Positions 1 to 5,693 of a stretch of 5,763 nt of DNA are shown here, piece by piece (positions within the stretch are counted from its first letter, which is position 1; each line of letters begins with the position of its first letter). The stretch lies in assembly GCA_003819755.1 (NCBI GenBank), contig RPQK01000522.1, positions 1 to 5,763 of the forward strand, written 5' to 3'. Made by a program: the position numbers and the translations under genes. This DNA is from Acidobacteriota bacterium (lineage in GTDB: Bacteria > Acidobacteriota > UBA6911 > RPQK01). Below the pieces are notes generated by a model. The model ran no database searches. It was given only the letters and a program-made list of their open reading frames with translations, and was not told the origin of the DNA.

Positions 1-1824
1 AAGGGGTCGAAAGCGGAGCTCGACGTGGTCCGCCTGGATTACGAGCAGGCGGATCTGGATTTGAAGCGGCTGCAGTCGGACTTGAGCAAGATGACCATCC
101 ATGCCCCGACTCAGGGTCTCGTCCTGTGCAATGAGAATTGGCAAAGCGGGCGCAAATTCCAAAAAGGCGACACCGTCTGGGACGGTTTTCCCCTCGTTTC
201 TCTTCCTGATCTGACTGAGATTCAGGTCCTGGCATACGTCCACAACCAGGATTTTCCCCGGCTGCGCAACGCCGCCGCGGCTGAAGTCGTGCTTGATTCC
301 ACGCCTGCCCGGGTCTACCCGGCCGTCCTTACGAGCTTGCCTCAGGCGGCCACGCCTTACCGTCCCCGTTCGGAGTTGAAGGTGTTTCGGGTCTTGTTTG
401 ATGTCAGAGAAACAGACACGAGTGCCTTTAAGCCGGGCATGACCGCCCGGGTCAGGGTTCCGGTCACGAGCGGGTCGGGGCTCCTGGTGCCGCGCATTGC
501 CGTCACTCCGGGCAGCAGGGACCAAGGTTCTGTGCGGGTTAGAGCCGGCAACTCCTCCTCCACGGTCGCCGTGAGAATCGTGCAGGCCAACGAGCAGGAG
601 GTCCTTGTCGAAGGCAATCTGAAAGACGGCCAGGAACTGTTGCCGGCTGCGCATGATCCCAACCGCAAACGCGGAACGCAGGAGGATTGGATCACCGTCA
701 AAAAGGAAGACCTCACTTTCGGGGTGTCGGGTTCTGGCCAACTCCAGGCTGCCCAGGCGGTCGAGATCCGGCCTCCCAACCTGAGGGATTTTCACCGCTT
801 CAAAATCGCCAGTATGGTCGAGGAAGGAAAACAGGTTAAACAGGGGGAACCGATCCTGGACTTCGACAAGAGTGAAGTGACCAAGCGACTGACCGATGAG
901 AACGCCAGCCTGGCGAAAGTCAAAGAGGAACGCGAAAAAACTCAGGCGTCGCTCGAAGTCCAGCGCAAAGACCTGGAGCTCCAGCTTGAGGAGGCGCGAG
1001 TCCAGAAGGAGAAGGCGGTCAACAAGCTGACCGAGGCGCGGGAGTTTGAGTCGAATCTGAAGGTGAAGACGGCCGAGTACGAGGCCGAGTACGCGACAAA
1101 CCGGGTAGAGATGCTGGAGAAGAAGATGTCCGCGGTGAACCGGCATGCGGATCTTCAGCTGAAGATACTGAACGATCGGATTGCGTTCTACCAGAACCGC
1201 GTGAAGCTGGCCAACGACGGTCTCGAGGCCCTCTCCATCAAAGCTCCAACCTCGGGCGTGGTGATCTACAAGCCAAATTGGAACAACGAAAAGAAGCAGG
1301 TGGGCAGCGATTGCTGGACGATGGAGACAATTATGACCCTGCCCGATCTCAATACGCTTCTCATCGAGGGGCAGGTCGCGGAAGTGGATGCCGGCAAGGT
1401 CAAAGTCGGCCAGAGGATATCGGCAAGCCTGGATGCCATTCCGGACAGGACGTTCGAAGGGGAAATCAGTGAAGTGAGCACTATTTTCACCGAGGCGTCG
1501 TTCGATCGCCCTATCAAAGTCCTGCAGATCAAGGCAAAACTGGACGGGCTGGATCTCAAACGGATGCGCCCGGGCATGGTGACCCGGCTGGAAATCATTG
1601 TTGACCGGGTGAGAAACGTGCTGGCCGTCCCCCTGTCGGTCATTGAAGTGGAGGGTGGCCGGTCGTTTGTGCGCGTGAAGAAAGGCGACCAGGTTGAGCG
1701 TCGGGCGGTCCAACTTGGCAAAAACAACGGAATCGTCGCGGTTGTCTCCTCGGGCCTCGCCGAAGGAGAACAGGTAGCCGGCAAGCGGCCGGAGGCCGAA
1801 ACGACGAAGAGCAGCGGGGGCTAG
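1..1824 (+). CDS. Tandem (two-module) HlyD/MacA-type periplasmic adaptor protein, 5' end outside window
   Basis: Membrane-fusion (periplasmic adaptor) subunit of a tripartite exporter, expected in the periplasm between an inner-membrane permease and an outer-membrane channel. The frame is open from base 1, so the gene starts upstream; the GTG at 25 lies inside a coiled-coil arm and is not a credible start. 607 residues are visible, numbered here from the first codon. Residues 1-30 end a helical arm. Module A follows: lipoyl second half 31-70 (APTQGLVLCNENW, then VWDGFPLVSLPDL), beta-barrel about 72-155 (FKPGMTARV), membrane-proximal domain about 156-213. Module B is complete: lipoyl first half about 230-289 (VEEGKQVKQGEPILDFD), Lys/Glu-rich coiled-coil hairpin about 290-407, lipoyl second half 408-450 (APTSGVVIYKPNW, WTMETIMTLPDL), beta-barrel 451-535 (MRPGMVTRLEI), membrane-proximal domain 536-598. 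No membrane segment separates the modules. Only two cysteines are visible, 43 and 438, one per module. Family assignment is firm; substrate is unknown. Confidence 0.88.
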   Translation, partial: KGSKAELDVVRLDYEQADLDLKRLQSDLSKMTIHAPTQGLVLCNENWQSGRKFQKGDTVWDGFPLVSLPDLTEIQVLAYVHNQDFPRLRNAAAAEVVLDSTPARVYPAVLTSLPQAATPYRPRSELKVFRVLFDVRETDTSAFKPGMTARVRVPVTSGSGLLVPRIAVTPGSRDQGSVRVRAGNSSSTVAVRIVQANEQEVLVEGNLKDGQELLPAAHDPNRKRGTQEDWITVKKEDLTFGVSGSGQLQAAQAVEIRPPNLRDFHRFKIASMVEEGKQVKQGEPILDFDKSEVTKRLTDENASLAKVKEEREKTQASLEVQRKDLELQLEEARVQKEKAVNKLTEAREFESNLKVKTAEYEAEYATNRVEMLEKKMSAVNRHADLQLKILNDRIAFYQNRVKLANDGLEALSIKAPTSGVVIYKPNWNNEKKQVGSDCWTMETIMTLPDLNTLLIEGQVAEVDAGKVKVGQRISASLDAIPDRTFEGEISEVSTIFTEASFDRPIKVLQIKAKLDGLDLKRMRPGMVTRLEIIVDRVRNVLAVPLSVIEVEGGRSFVRVKKGDQVERRAVQLGKNNGIVAVVSSGLAEGEQVAGKRPEAETTKSSGG

Positions 1825-1829
1825 GAGAG

Positions 1830-1917
1830 CGTGGATGATGCAACGACCGAAAGGAATTTGATTTTCGGTCTTTGAGGTCGTTGAGGTCCTTGAGGTCCTT
1901 TTAGCGGATCATCCGCG
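1830..1917. other. Spacer with nested, partly competing inverted repeats
   Basis: The gap between the two adaptor genes can fold. The outer arms 1830-1839 (CGTGGATGAT) and 1908-1917 (ATCATCCGCG) pair over 10 positions with one G-T wobble. Inside, CAACGACC at 1841-1848 is the exact reverse complement of GGTCGTTG at 1876-1883. A competing hairpin pairs GACCGAAA at 1845-1852 with TTTCGGTC at 1863-1870 (10-base loop). A further perfect inverted repeat, GCGGAT-C-ATCCGC, occupies 1904-1916 and competes with the outer arm. No T-run follows, so this is not a standard intrinsic terminator. It could be an mRNA processing or stability element, a leader controlling the downstream adaptor, or a small palindromic repeat. 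The arms are read directly; function is unknown. Confidence 0.5.
1872..1898. repeat. Three tandem copies of a 9-base repeat, TTGAGGTC(G/C)
   Basis: TTGAGGTCG, TTGAGGTCC and TTGAGGTCC occur back to back at 1872-1880, 1881-1889 and 1890-1898, differing only at the last base of the first unit. The first two copies supply the 3' arm (1876-1883) of an inverted repeat with 1841-1848. A degenerate similar string, TTTCGGTC, precedes at 1863-1870. The array is short and noncoding, consistent with slippage-generated intergenic repeats. Confidence 0.75.
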
Positions 1918-1934
1918 GTCCCGTGAATAAGACC

Positions 1935-3254
1935 ATGAAACTCAAAATAGCAGTACCGACACTGGTGGTTCTGGCGGTGAGCCTTACGGGGTTCTACCTG
2001 AAGGACACGGGTTGGAAGACCGTTTCCGCGTACTTTTCTCCGTCTTCCGAAGATCCGGTCCCCACCGTGCGCGCCCAAGCCAGAGCTTACACCCTGCAGG
2101 TCGGAGCGGACGGCGAACTGACCGGGCTCGAGATGAAACAGGTTCAGGTTCCTCGGATTCCGAGGGGATCACTCAAGATAGCCTGGTTGGAGAAGGAAGG
2201 AACCATCGTGGACGCCGGCGCCCCGATTGTCCGGTTCGACAACTCGGACGCCCTGCTCAACTTGCAGCAGAATCGGAACACGGTTGCGAGCTATGGGTCC
2301 CGGATCAACAAGTCCCGCGAGGATGGCCTGAGCCAGGAGGAGGTCTACCGGATTGATCGCAACGCGGCCGAGTTGGATTTGAACTATTCGGAACGCCAGA
2401 TCCGCCAGGACGAGGAAATTTTCTCCCGCTGGGAGATCGAAGAGTCGATCATGAGCGCCGCCTTGGCCAAGTACAAGAAGGGCAATATCGAGCGGAGATC
2501 AACACTGAGCCGCAGCCTCTCAGACGCCGATCTGAAAATCCTTGATATAGAGAGTAAGAAGGCCGAGACCGAAGCGAAGATGGCCGAGGAAACGCTCTCG
2601 TCTCTGGAGGTCGCGTCGCCTGCCTCGGGCGTGGTGCTTTACAAGAGGATAGGTTGGGGACGCCTGGTTGAGGTCGGCACCGAAGTCTGGCCGGGAATGA
2701 CGCTCATGGAAATTGCCGACCTGAATAAATTCCAGGGGAAGCTGAACGTGATTGAAAGCGATATTGCCGGCGTTGACCCGGGCAAAAAGGTCGGCGTGGA
2801 ACTGAGTGCTTTCCCCGGGTCCCGGGTGACCGGGACTGTGACCAAAGTGGCCACAGCCGCGCAGCAGTTCAACCGCGATGATCCCCGCAAGTATTTCGTC
2901 TGTGACGTGGTTCTTGACGTCCCGTCCGACATGATGCAGCGTCTGAAGCCCGGGATGAAGATCAAAGGCGAAATCGAGATCGGCAAGAGGGACAAGTCGA
3001 TCGTTCTGCCAAAGAGCGCCGTTATCAAGAAGGGAAGCGAGTTCGTGGTTTTCGTCAAGAAGGGAGACAAATACCTCGAGCGGAAGGTGAAGATACTTGA
3101 CGGCGATTACGCCTTCTACCTGGTGGAAGGCGTGAACGGGAGCGAGGAAGTGTGTCTGCAGCACCCCTTCGAAAAGCAGAAGCTGCGCCTGCCGGATTTC
3201 AGTGCACCCACGCCGGCTACTCAGGGAAGACGTTTTACCGTCGTGTTCGGATAG
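1935..3254 (+). CDS. Single-module membrane-anchored HlyD/MacA-type periplasmic adaptor
   Basis: Second adaptor of the exporter, 439 residues from the ATG at 1935. A GTG at 1923 is in frame and would add four residues; neither start has a strong ribosome-binding site, and the ATG is preferred because it directly precedes the hydrophobic anchor. The frame is closed by a TAG at 1902-1904. Residues about 4-22 form an uncleaved signal anchor (KIAVPTLVVLAVSLTGFYL). The lipoyl first half is about 51-102 (EGTIVDAGAPIVRFD), a charged coiled-coil hairpin about 103-224, the lipoyl second half about 225-264 (SPASGVVLYKRIGW, VWPGMTLMEIADL), the beta-barrel about 266-351 (LKPGMKIKGEIEI), the membrane-proximal domain about 352-411, then a Pro-rich tail. 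These signatures match both modules of the upstream gene, so all three are related. I do not see a clear R-L-S channel-binding motif at the hairpin tip. The permease gene follows after 21 bases. Confidence 0.9.
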   Translation: MKLKIAVPTLVVLAVSLTGFYLKDTGWKTVSAYFSPSSEDPVPTVRAQARAYTLQVGADGELTGLEMKQVQVPRIPRGSLKIAWLEKEGTIVDAGAPIVRFDNSDALLNLQQNRNTVASYGSRINKSREDGLSQEEVYRIDRNAAELDLNYSERQIRQDEEIFSRWEIEESIMSAALAKYKKGNIERRSTLSRSLSDADLKILDIESKKAETEAKMAEETLSSLEVASPASGVVLYKRIGWGRLVEVGTEVWPGMTLMEIADLNKFQGKLNVIESDIAGVDPGKKVGVELSAFPGSRVTGTVTKVATAAQQFNRDDPRKYFVCDVVLDVPSDMMQRLKPGMKIKGEIEIGKRDKSIVLPKSAVIKKGSEFVVFVKKGDKYLERKVKILDGDYAFYLVEGVNGSEEVCLQHPFEKQKLRLPDFSAPTPATQGRRFTVVFG

Positions 3255-3275
3255 AGGCGTGAATGGAAGAAAGAT

Positions 3276-4511
3276 ATGCTCGTCGTTGAACTGCTCAAGC
3301 TGGCTTCGGTGAATCTCGTCCGGCACAAGCTTCGGACGATCCTCACCATGCTCGGAATGATCTTCGGAGTCGCTGCCGTTCTCTCCATGCTGTCTATCGG
3401 GGCCGGTGCCGAAAAACAGGCGCTCGACGTGATCCAGAAGATGGGCATTCGGAACATTCTGGTCCAGGCCAAGCAGTTTGAACCGAAAGAATTGCAGATC
3501 ATCCGGCAGGATTCGCCGGGCCTTTCCCTGCGGGATATCGCCGCGCTTCAAAAAGCGCTGCCCGGCGGAACAGAGATCACGGCAAAGAAGCTACTGAAGA
3601 CGTACATGGTTGCTTCAGCTCTCGGAAAAGCCGATTCCCGCGTCCTTGGCGTCACTTCGCTTTACCCCATGATCAACAATCTCGAAGTTGTGGAAGGCGG
3701 ATTTTTCCTTCCCATCGACGAAAGGGACGCCTCCCAGGTCTGCGTCCTCGGCATGACCGCGCGCAGGAAACTGTTCGGGCTGAACGACGCCGTGGGTCAG
3801 CAGGTCAAGATAAACCAGGAATGGTTTACGGTCCTCGGTATTCTCGACGATCAAATGGCGGAGAAAGAGGAATTCCAGGGTGTGAAGTTGGAAAACCCGA
3901 ACAACGACATCTACATTCCGCTTCAGACGCTGCTTGGCAAATTTGACCGCGATCCGGTCGACAACCAGTTGGACGAGATTGTCGTGCAGATTCCGCAAGG
4001 CGCTCCCTTGCGCGAAAACGCCGTCCTGATATCCGGTCTAATCGGCAGTACACATCGGCAGATCGACGACTTTTCGCTCGTGGTACCGGAGAAGCTGCTC
4101 GAGCAGAACCGGCAGACGCAGCGGATTTTCAATATCGTCATGGGAGCGATCGCCTCGATTTCGCTGCTGGTCGGGGGCATCGGGATCATGAACATCATGC
4201 TGGCCTCGGTACTGGAGCGGACGAACGAAATCGGCCTGCGACGGGCGCTGGGTGCAAGGAGAAGGGACATCAGCCGCCAGTTCCTGGTTGAAGCGATCTC
4301 GATCAGCCTGACCGGCGCCGTGCTCGGGATCAGCCTGGGATACGGGATCTCGCGCCTGGTCTCTTCATATTCGGGGTGGTCCACGATCGTGACACCCGTT
4401 TCTGTCATTCTAGGGGTGGGAGTGTCGGCCTCGGTGGGGCTGATATTTGGCATTTACCCCGCTCGCCAGGCGTCGCGCATCTCTCCGATCGAAGCACTGC
4501 GGTACGAATAA
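3276..4511 (+). CDS. MacB-like ABC exporter permease (MacB_PCD + FtsX domains), no fused ATPase
   Basis: Inner-membrane permease of the MacB/FtsX superfamily, 411 residues. TM1 is about 21-43, after a conserved-type amphipathic start (ASVNLVRHKLRTILTMLG). A large periplasmic MacB_PCD domain spans about 44-285. TM2 is about 286-310, TM3 about 338-360 and TM4 about 372-395. The C-terminal FtsX signature is strong: LVGGIGIMNIMLASVLERT, then EIGLRRALGARRRDI, and the ending IYPARQASRISPIEALRYE. Escherichia coli MacB is about 650 residues with an N-terminal nucleotide-binding domain; here that domain is absent, so a separate LolD/MacB-type ATPase gene is expected, probably upstream. The ATG at 3276 has GGAAG at 3265-3269, six bases upstream. 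Adjacent adaptor genes support a tripartite exporter or mechanotransmission complex; drugs, peptides, lipids and glycolipids are all possible substrates. Confidence 0.93.
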   Translation: MLVVELLKLASVNLVRHKLRTILTMLGMIFGVAAVLSMLSIGAGAEKQALDVIQKMGIRNILVQAKQFEPKELQIIRQDSPGLSLRDIAALQKALPGGTEITAKKLLKTYMVASALGKADSRVLGVTSLYPMINNLEVVEGGFFLPIDERDASQVCVLGMTARRKLFGLNDAVGQQVKINQEWFTVLGILDDQMAEKEEFQGVKLENPNNDIYIPLQTLLGKFDRDPVDNQLDEIVVQIPQGAPLRENAVLISGLIGSTHRQIDDFSLVVPEKLLEQNRQTQRIFNIVMGAIASISLLVGGIGIMNIMLASVLERTNEIGLRRALGARRRDISRQFLVEAISISLTGAVLGISLGYGISRLVSSYSGWSTIVTPVSVILGVGVSASVGLIFGIYPARQASRISPIEALRYE

Positions 4512-4516
4512 GGCAG

Positions 4517-5473
4517 ATGAAGGAACAGGCCGCTTATCGAATCATCCACCTTTCCGATCTTCACCTCACCGCTTCCGATTCGGACTGCCGTTCGGAACCC
4601 AAACTGTTCGGGCCGCTCGTCGGAATGAACGCCGCGTTCCGACAGATCCTCCGAACCCGTGAAGTGGCAGAGTCGGACATACTCCTGGTGACCGGAGACG
4701 TCACTGACCGAGGGGATCCGGCCGCCTGGTCAGTTTTCCAGCAGGCAGTCACCGAAGCCGGGGTCGCTGACCGTGTTCTCGTTGTGCCGGGCAATCACGA
4801 CGTCTGCTGCCTGGGGTTGGCCCGGCTGCCGGGGCGCAGCTTTGGTTACGCCAGGCAGGACCTCCAGAAAGCCCTCGAGGGGCTCCGCCTCGCCGCCGCC
4901 GCGAGCCGCATCATGCCGGCTGGACAGGCCAGGTTCGGCCGATTCCCCTGGAGCGTTCAGCCCGTGGAGGAATTGGTGATCTACGGCCTTAATTCCAACA
5001 ATCTGGGAAACCTTACGGTAGCGACGAACGCGTTGGGAGAAGTCGACTACTACCAACTCGAAAGACTTAGTCGCCTTTTGTGGAAACACCGGGAGGTGCC
5101 GGTCAAAATACTGGCGCTTCACCATAGTCCGAATATCCCCAATCCGGGCACGGCGGCGAAGCGGGGACTCAAACGTTTCTCCAAGCTCGAGGTTTGCGGC
5201 CACCAGATCCCGAAGCATGAACGCCGCGCCCTCCGGCTCTTGTGCTTGTCCCACCGGGTGCGTTTGATCGTACATGGGCACCTTCACCGCTTGGAAGACC
5301 GCCGTGTTGCGGGAATCCGAACGATCGGCGCACCGGCGAGCACCGAGCCGCACCGGCTGGGTAAAGATGTCTTCTGCTACCGGTTTTTCAGCTACACCCT
5401 CCACCGAGCCAGCCGTCGCCTGTCCGTAACGCTGCACGAAGCGGGGCGTTTTATCCACGAATTACACGAGTGA
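4517..5473 (+). CDS. Calcineurin-like metallophosphoesterase
   Basis: Dinuclear-metal phosphoesterase, 318 residues, with no signal peptide or membrane segment, so probably cytoplasmic. All canonical motifs are present in order: D14-x-H16 in HLSDLHL, GD at 60-61 with D64 (VTGDVTDRG), GNHD at 92-95 (VVPGNHD), H202/H203 in LALHHSP, and GHLH at 254-257 (IVHGHLH). This layout is typical of the class III cyclic-nucleotide phosphodiesterase (CpdA/Rv0805-like) branch and related phosphatases, but the substrate cannot be assigned; CpdA is about 275 residues. Residues about 96-150, between GNHD and the next core strand, form an Arg/Ala/Leu-rich stretch that may be a family-specific cap. The frame stays open upstream to 4376, but that stretch is an out-of-frame reading of the permease. 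The ATG at 4517 lies 5 bases after the permease stop, with a weak AAGG at 4510-4513 overlapping the stop, suggesting translational coupling. Confidence 0.9.
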   Translation: MKEQAAYRIIHLSDLHLTASDSDCRSEPKLFGPLVGMNAAFRQILRTREVAESDILLVTGDVTDRGDPAAWSVFQQAVTEAGVADRVLVVPGNHDVCCLGLARLPGRSFGYARQDLQKALEGLRLAAAASRIMPAGQARFGRFPWSVQPVEELVIYGLNSNNLGNLTVATNALGEVDYYQLERLSRLLWKHREVPVKILALHHSPNIPNPGTAAKRGLKRFSKLEVCGHQIPKHERRALRLLCLSHRVRLIVHGHLHRLEDRRVAGIRTIGAPASTEPHRLGKDVFCYRFFSYTLHRASRRLSVTLHEAGRFIHELHE

Positions 5474-5496
5474 AATTCGTGTTACAACCGTAACAC
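5456..5496 (+). terminator. Overlapping hairpins at the operon end, possible transcript end
   Basis: Two perfect inverted repeats overlap here. CACGAATT (5456-5463) pairs with AATTCGTG (5474-5481) around a 10-base loop holding the phosphoesterase stop codon. GTGTTAC (5479-5485) pairs with GTAACAC (5490-5496) around the loop AACC. They share 5479-5481 and so cannot both form fully. No T-run follows (TTGATCGCG), so a classical intrinsic terminator is not shown; a 3' mRNA-protecting or Rho-associated structure is as likely. Confidence 0.35.
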
Positions 5497-5504
5497 TTGA
5501 TCGC

Positions 5505-5534
5505 GCCGCGCGTGCAAGTTTGGTTCTGCGCGGC
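5505..5534. other. GC-rich inverted repeat downstream of the operon
   Basis: GCCGCGC at 5505-5511 is the exact reverse complement of GCGCGGC at 5528-5534, with a 16-base intervening loop. An AT-rich stretch (about 5536-5580) follows but not a tight T-run. It may help end transcription together with the hairpins just upstream, or be incidental in a GC-rich patch. Confidence 0.3.
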
Positions 5535-5625
5535 TGTAATTAGTAGTGATATTTTAATTTGGTTCAATTTCTTTCAACCGGCTGTTCGAGGGTGGCGTCA
5601 CGCGCGCTCTGAAGTGTGCTTATCA

Positions 5626-5666
5626 GAATATCGAATATCGAATATCGAATGTCGAATTCGAATGTC
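5626..5666. repeat. Heptanucleotide tandem repeat (GAATATC-type)
   Basis: Three exact GAATATC units occupy 5626-5646. They are followed by GAATGTC (5647-5653), a shortened GAATTC (5654-5659) and GAATGTC (5660-5666). The 7-base period means each reading frame cycles through the same peptide (for example RISNIEYR). Such heptamer repeats are known to me as intergenic simple-sequence repeats in several bacterial phyla, often just before or within the apparent 5' ends of four-helix-bundle protein genes. Confidence 0.85.
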
Positions 5667-5693
5667 GAAGGAAGGGAAGCCTCTCATCTGAAC

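Noticed and set aside
25..90. GTG at 25 as the true start of the first adaptor
   Set aside because: The frame is open to base 1, and a start here would lack the anchor, the first lipoyl half and most of the hairpin.
3263..3289. ATG at 3263 reading MEERYARR, overlapping the permease start in another frame
   Set aside because: It has a plausible AGAGG five bases upstream but is only 8 codons. The same purines serve as the ribosome-binding site for the permease at 3276; nothing else supports it.
2520..3551. 343-codon open frame on the minus strand
   Set aside because: It runs antisense across the second adaptor, the gap and the permease start. Both + strand genes have clear family signatures, and the antisense translation shows none. 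It is a by-product of GC-biased codon use.
4376..4516. N-terminal extension of the phosphoesterase
   Set aside because: The extra residues are an out-of-frame reading of the permease's last membrane segments and resemble no domain. The phosphoesterase fold begins a few residues after the ATG at 4517.
4730..5458. 242-codon minus-strand open frame opposite the phosphoesterase
   Set aside because: The + strand holds every metallophosphoesterase motif in order; the antisense product has no identifiable features.
5626..5666. Heptamer array as a CRISPR array or replication iterons
   Set aside because: The units are contiguous without spacers, so this is not CRISPR. No replication initiator gene or DnaA-box cluster is nearby, so iterons are unsupported.
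5497..5691. 64-codon + strand open frame through the heptamer repeat
   Set aside because: Its first half is low-complexity AT-rich spacer translation and its second half is the repeat read in frame. It has no good ribosome-binding site and no recognisable domain.
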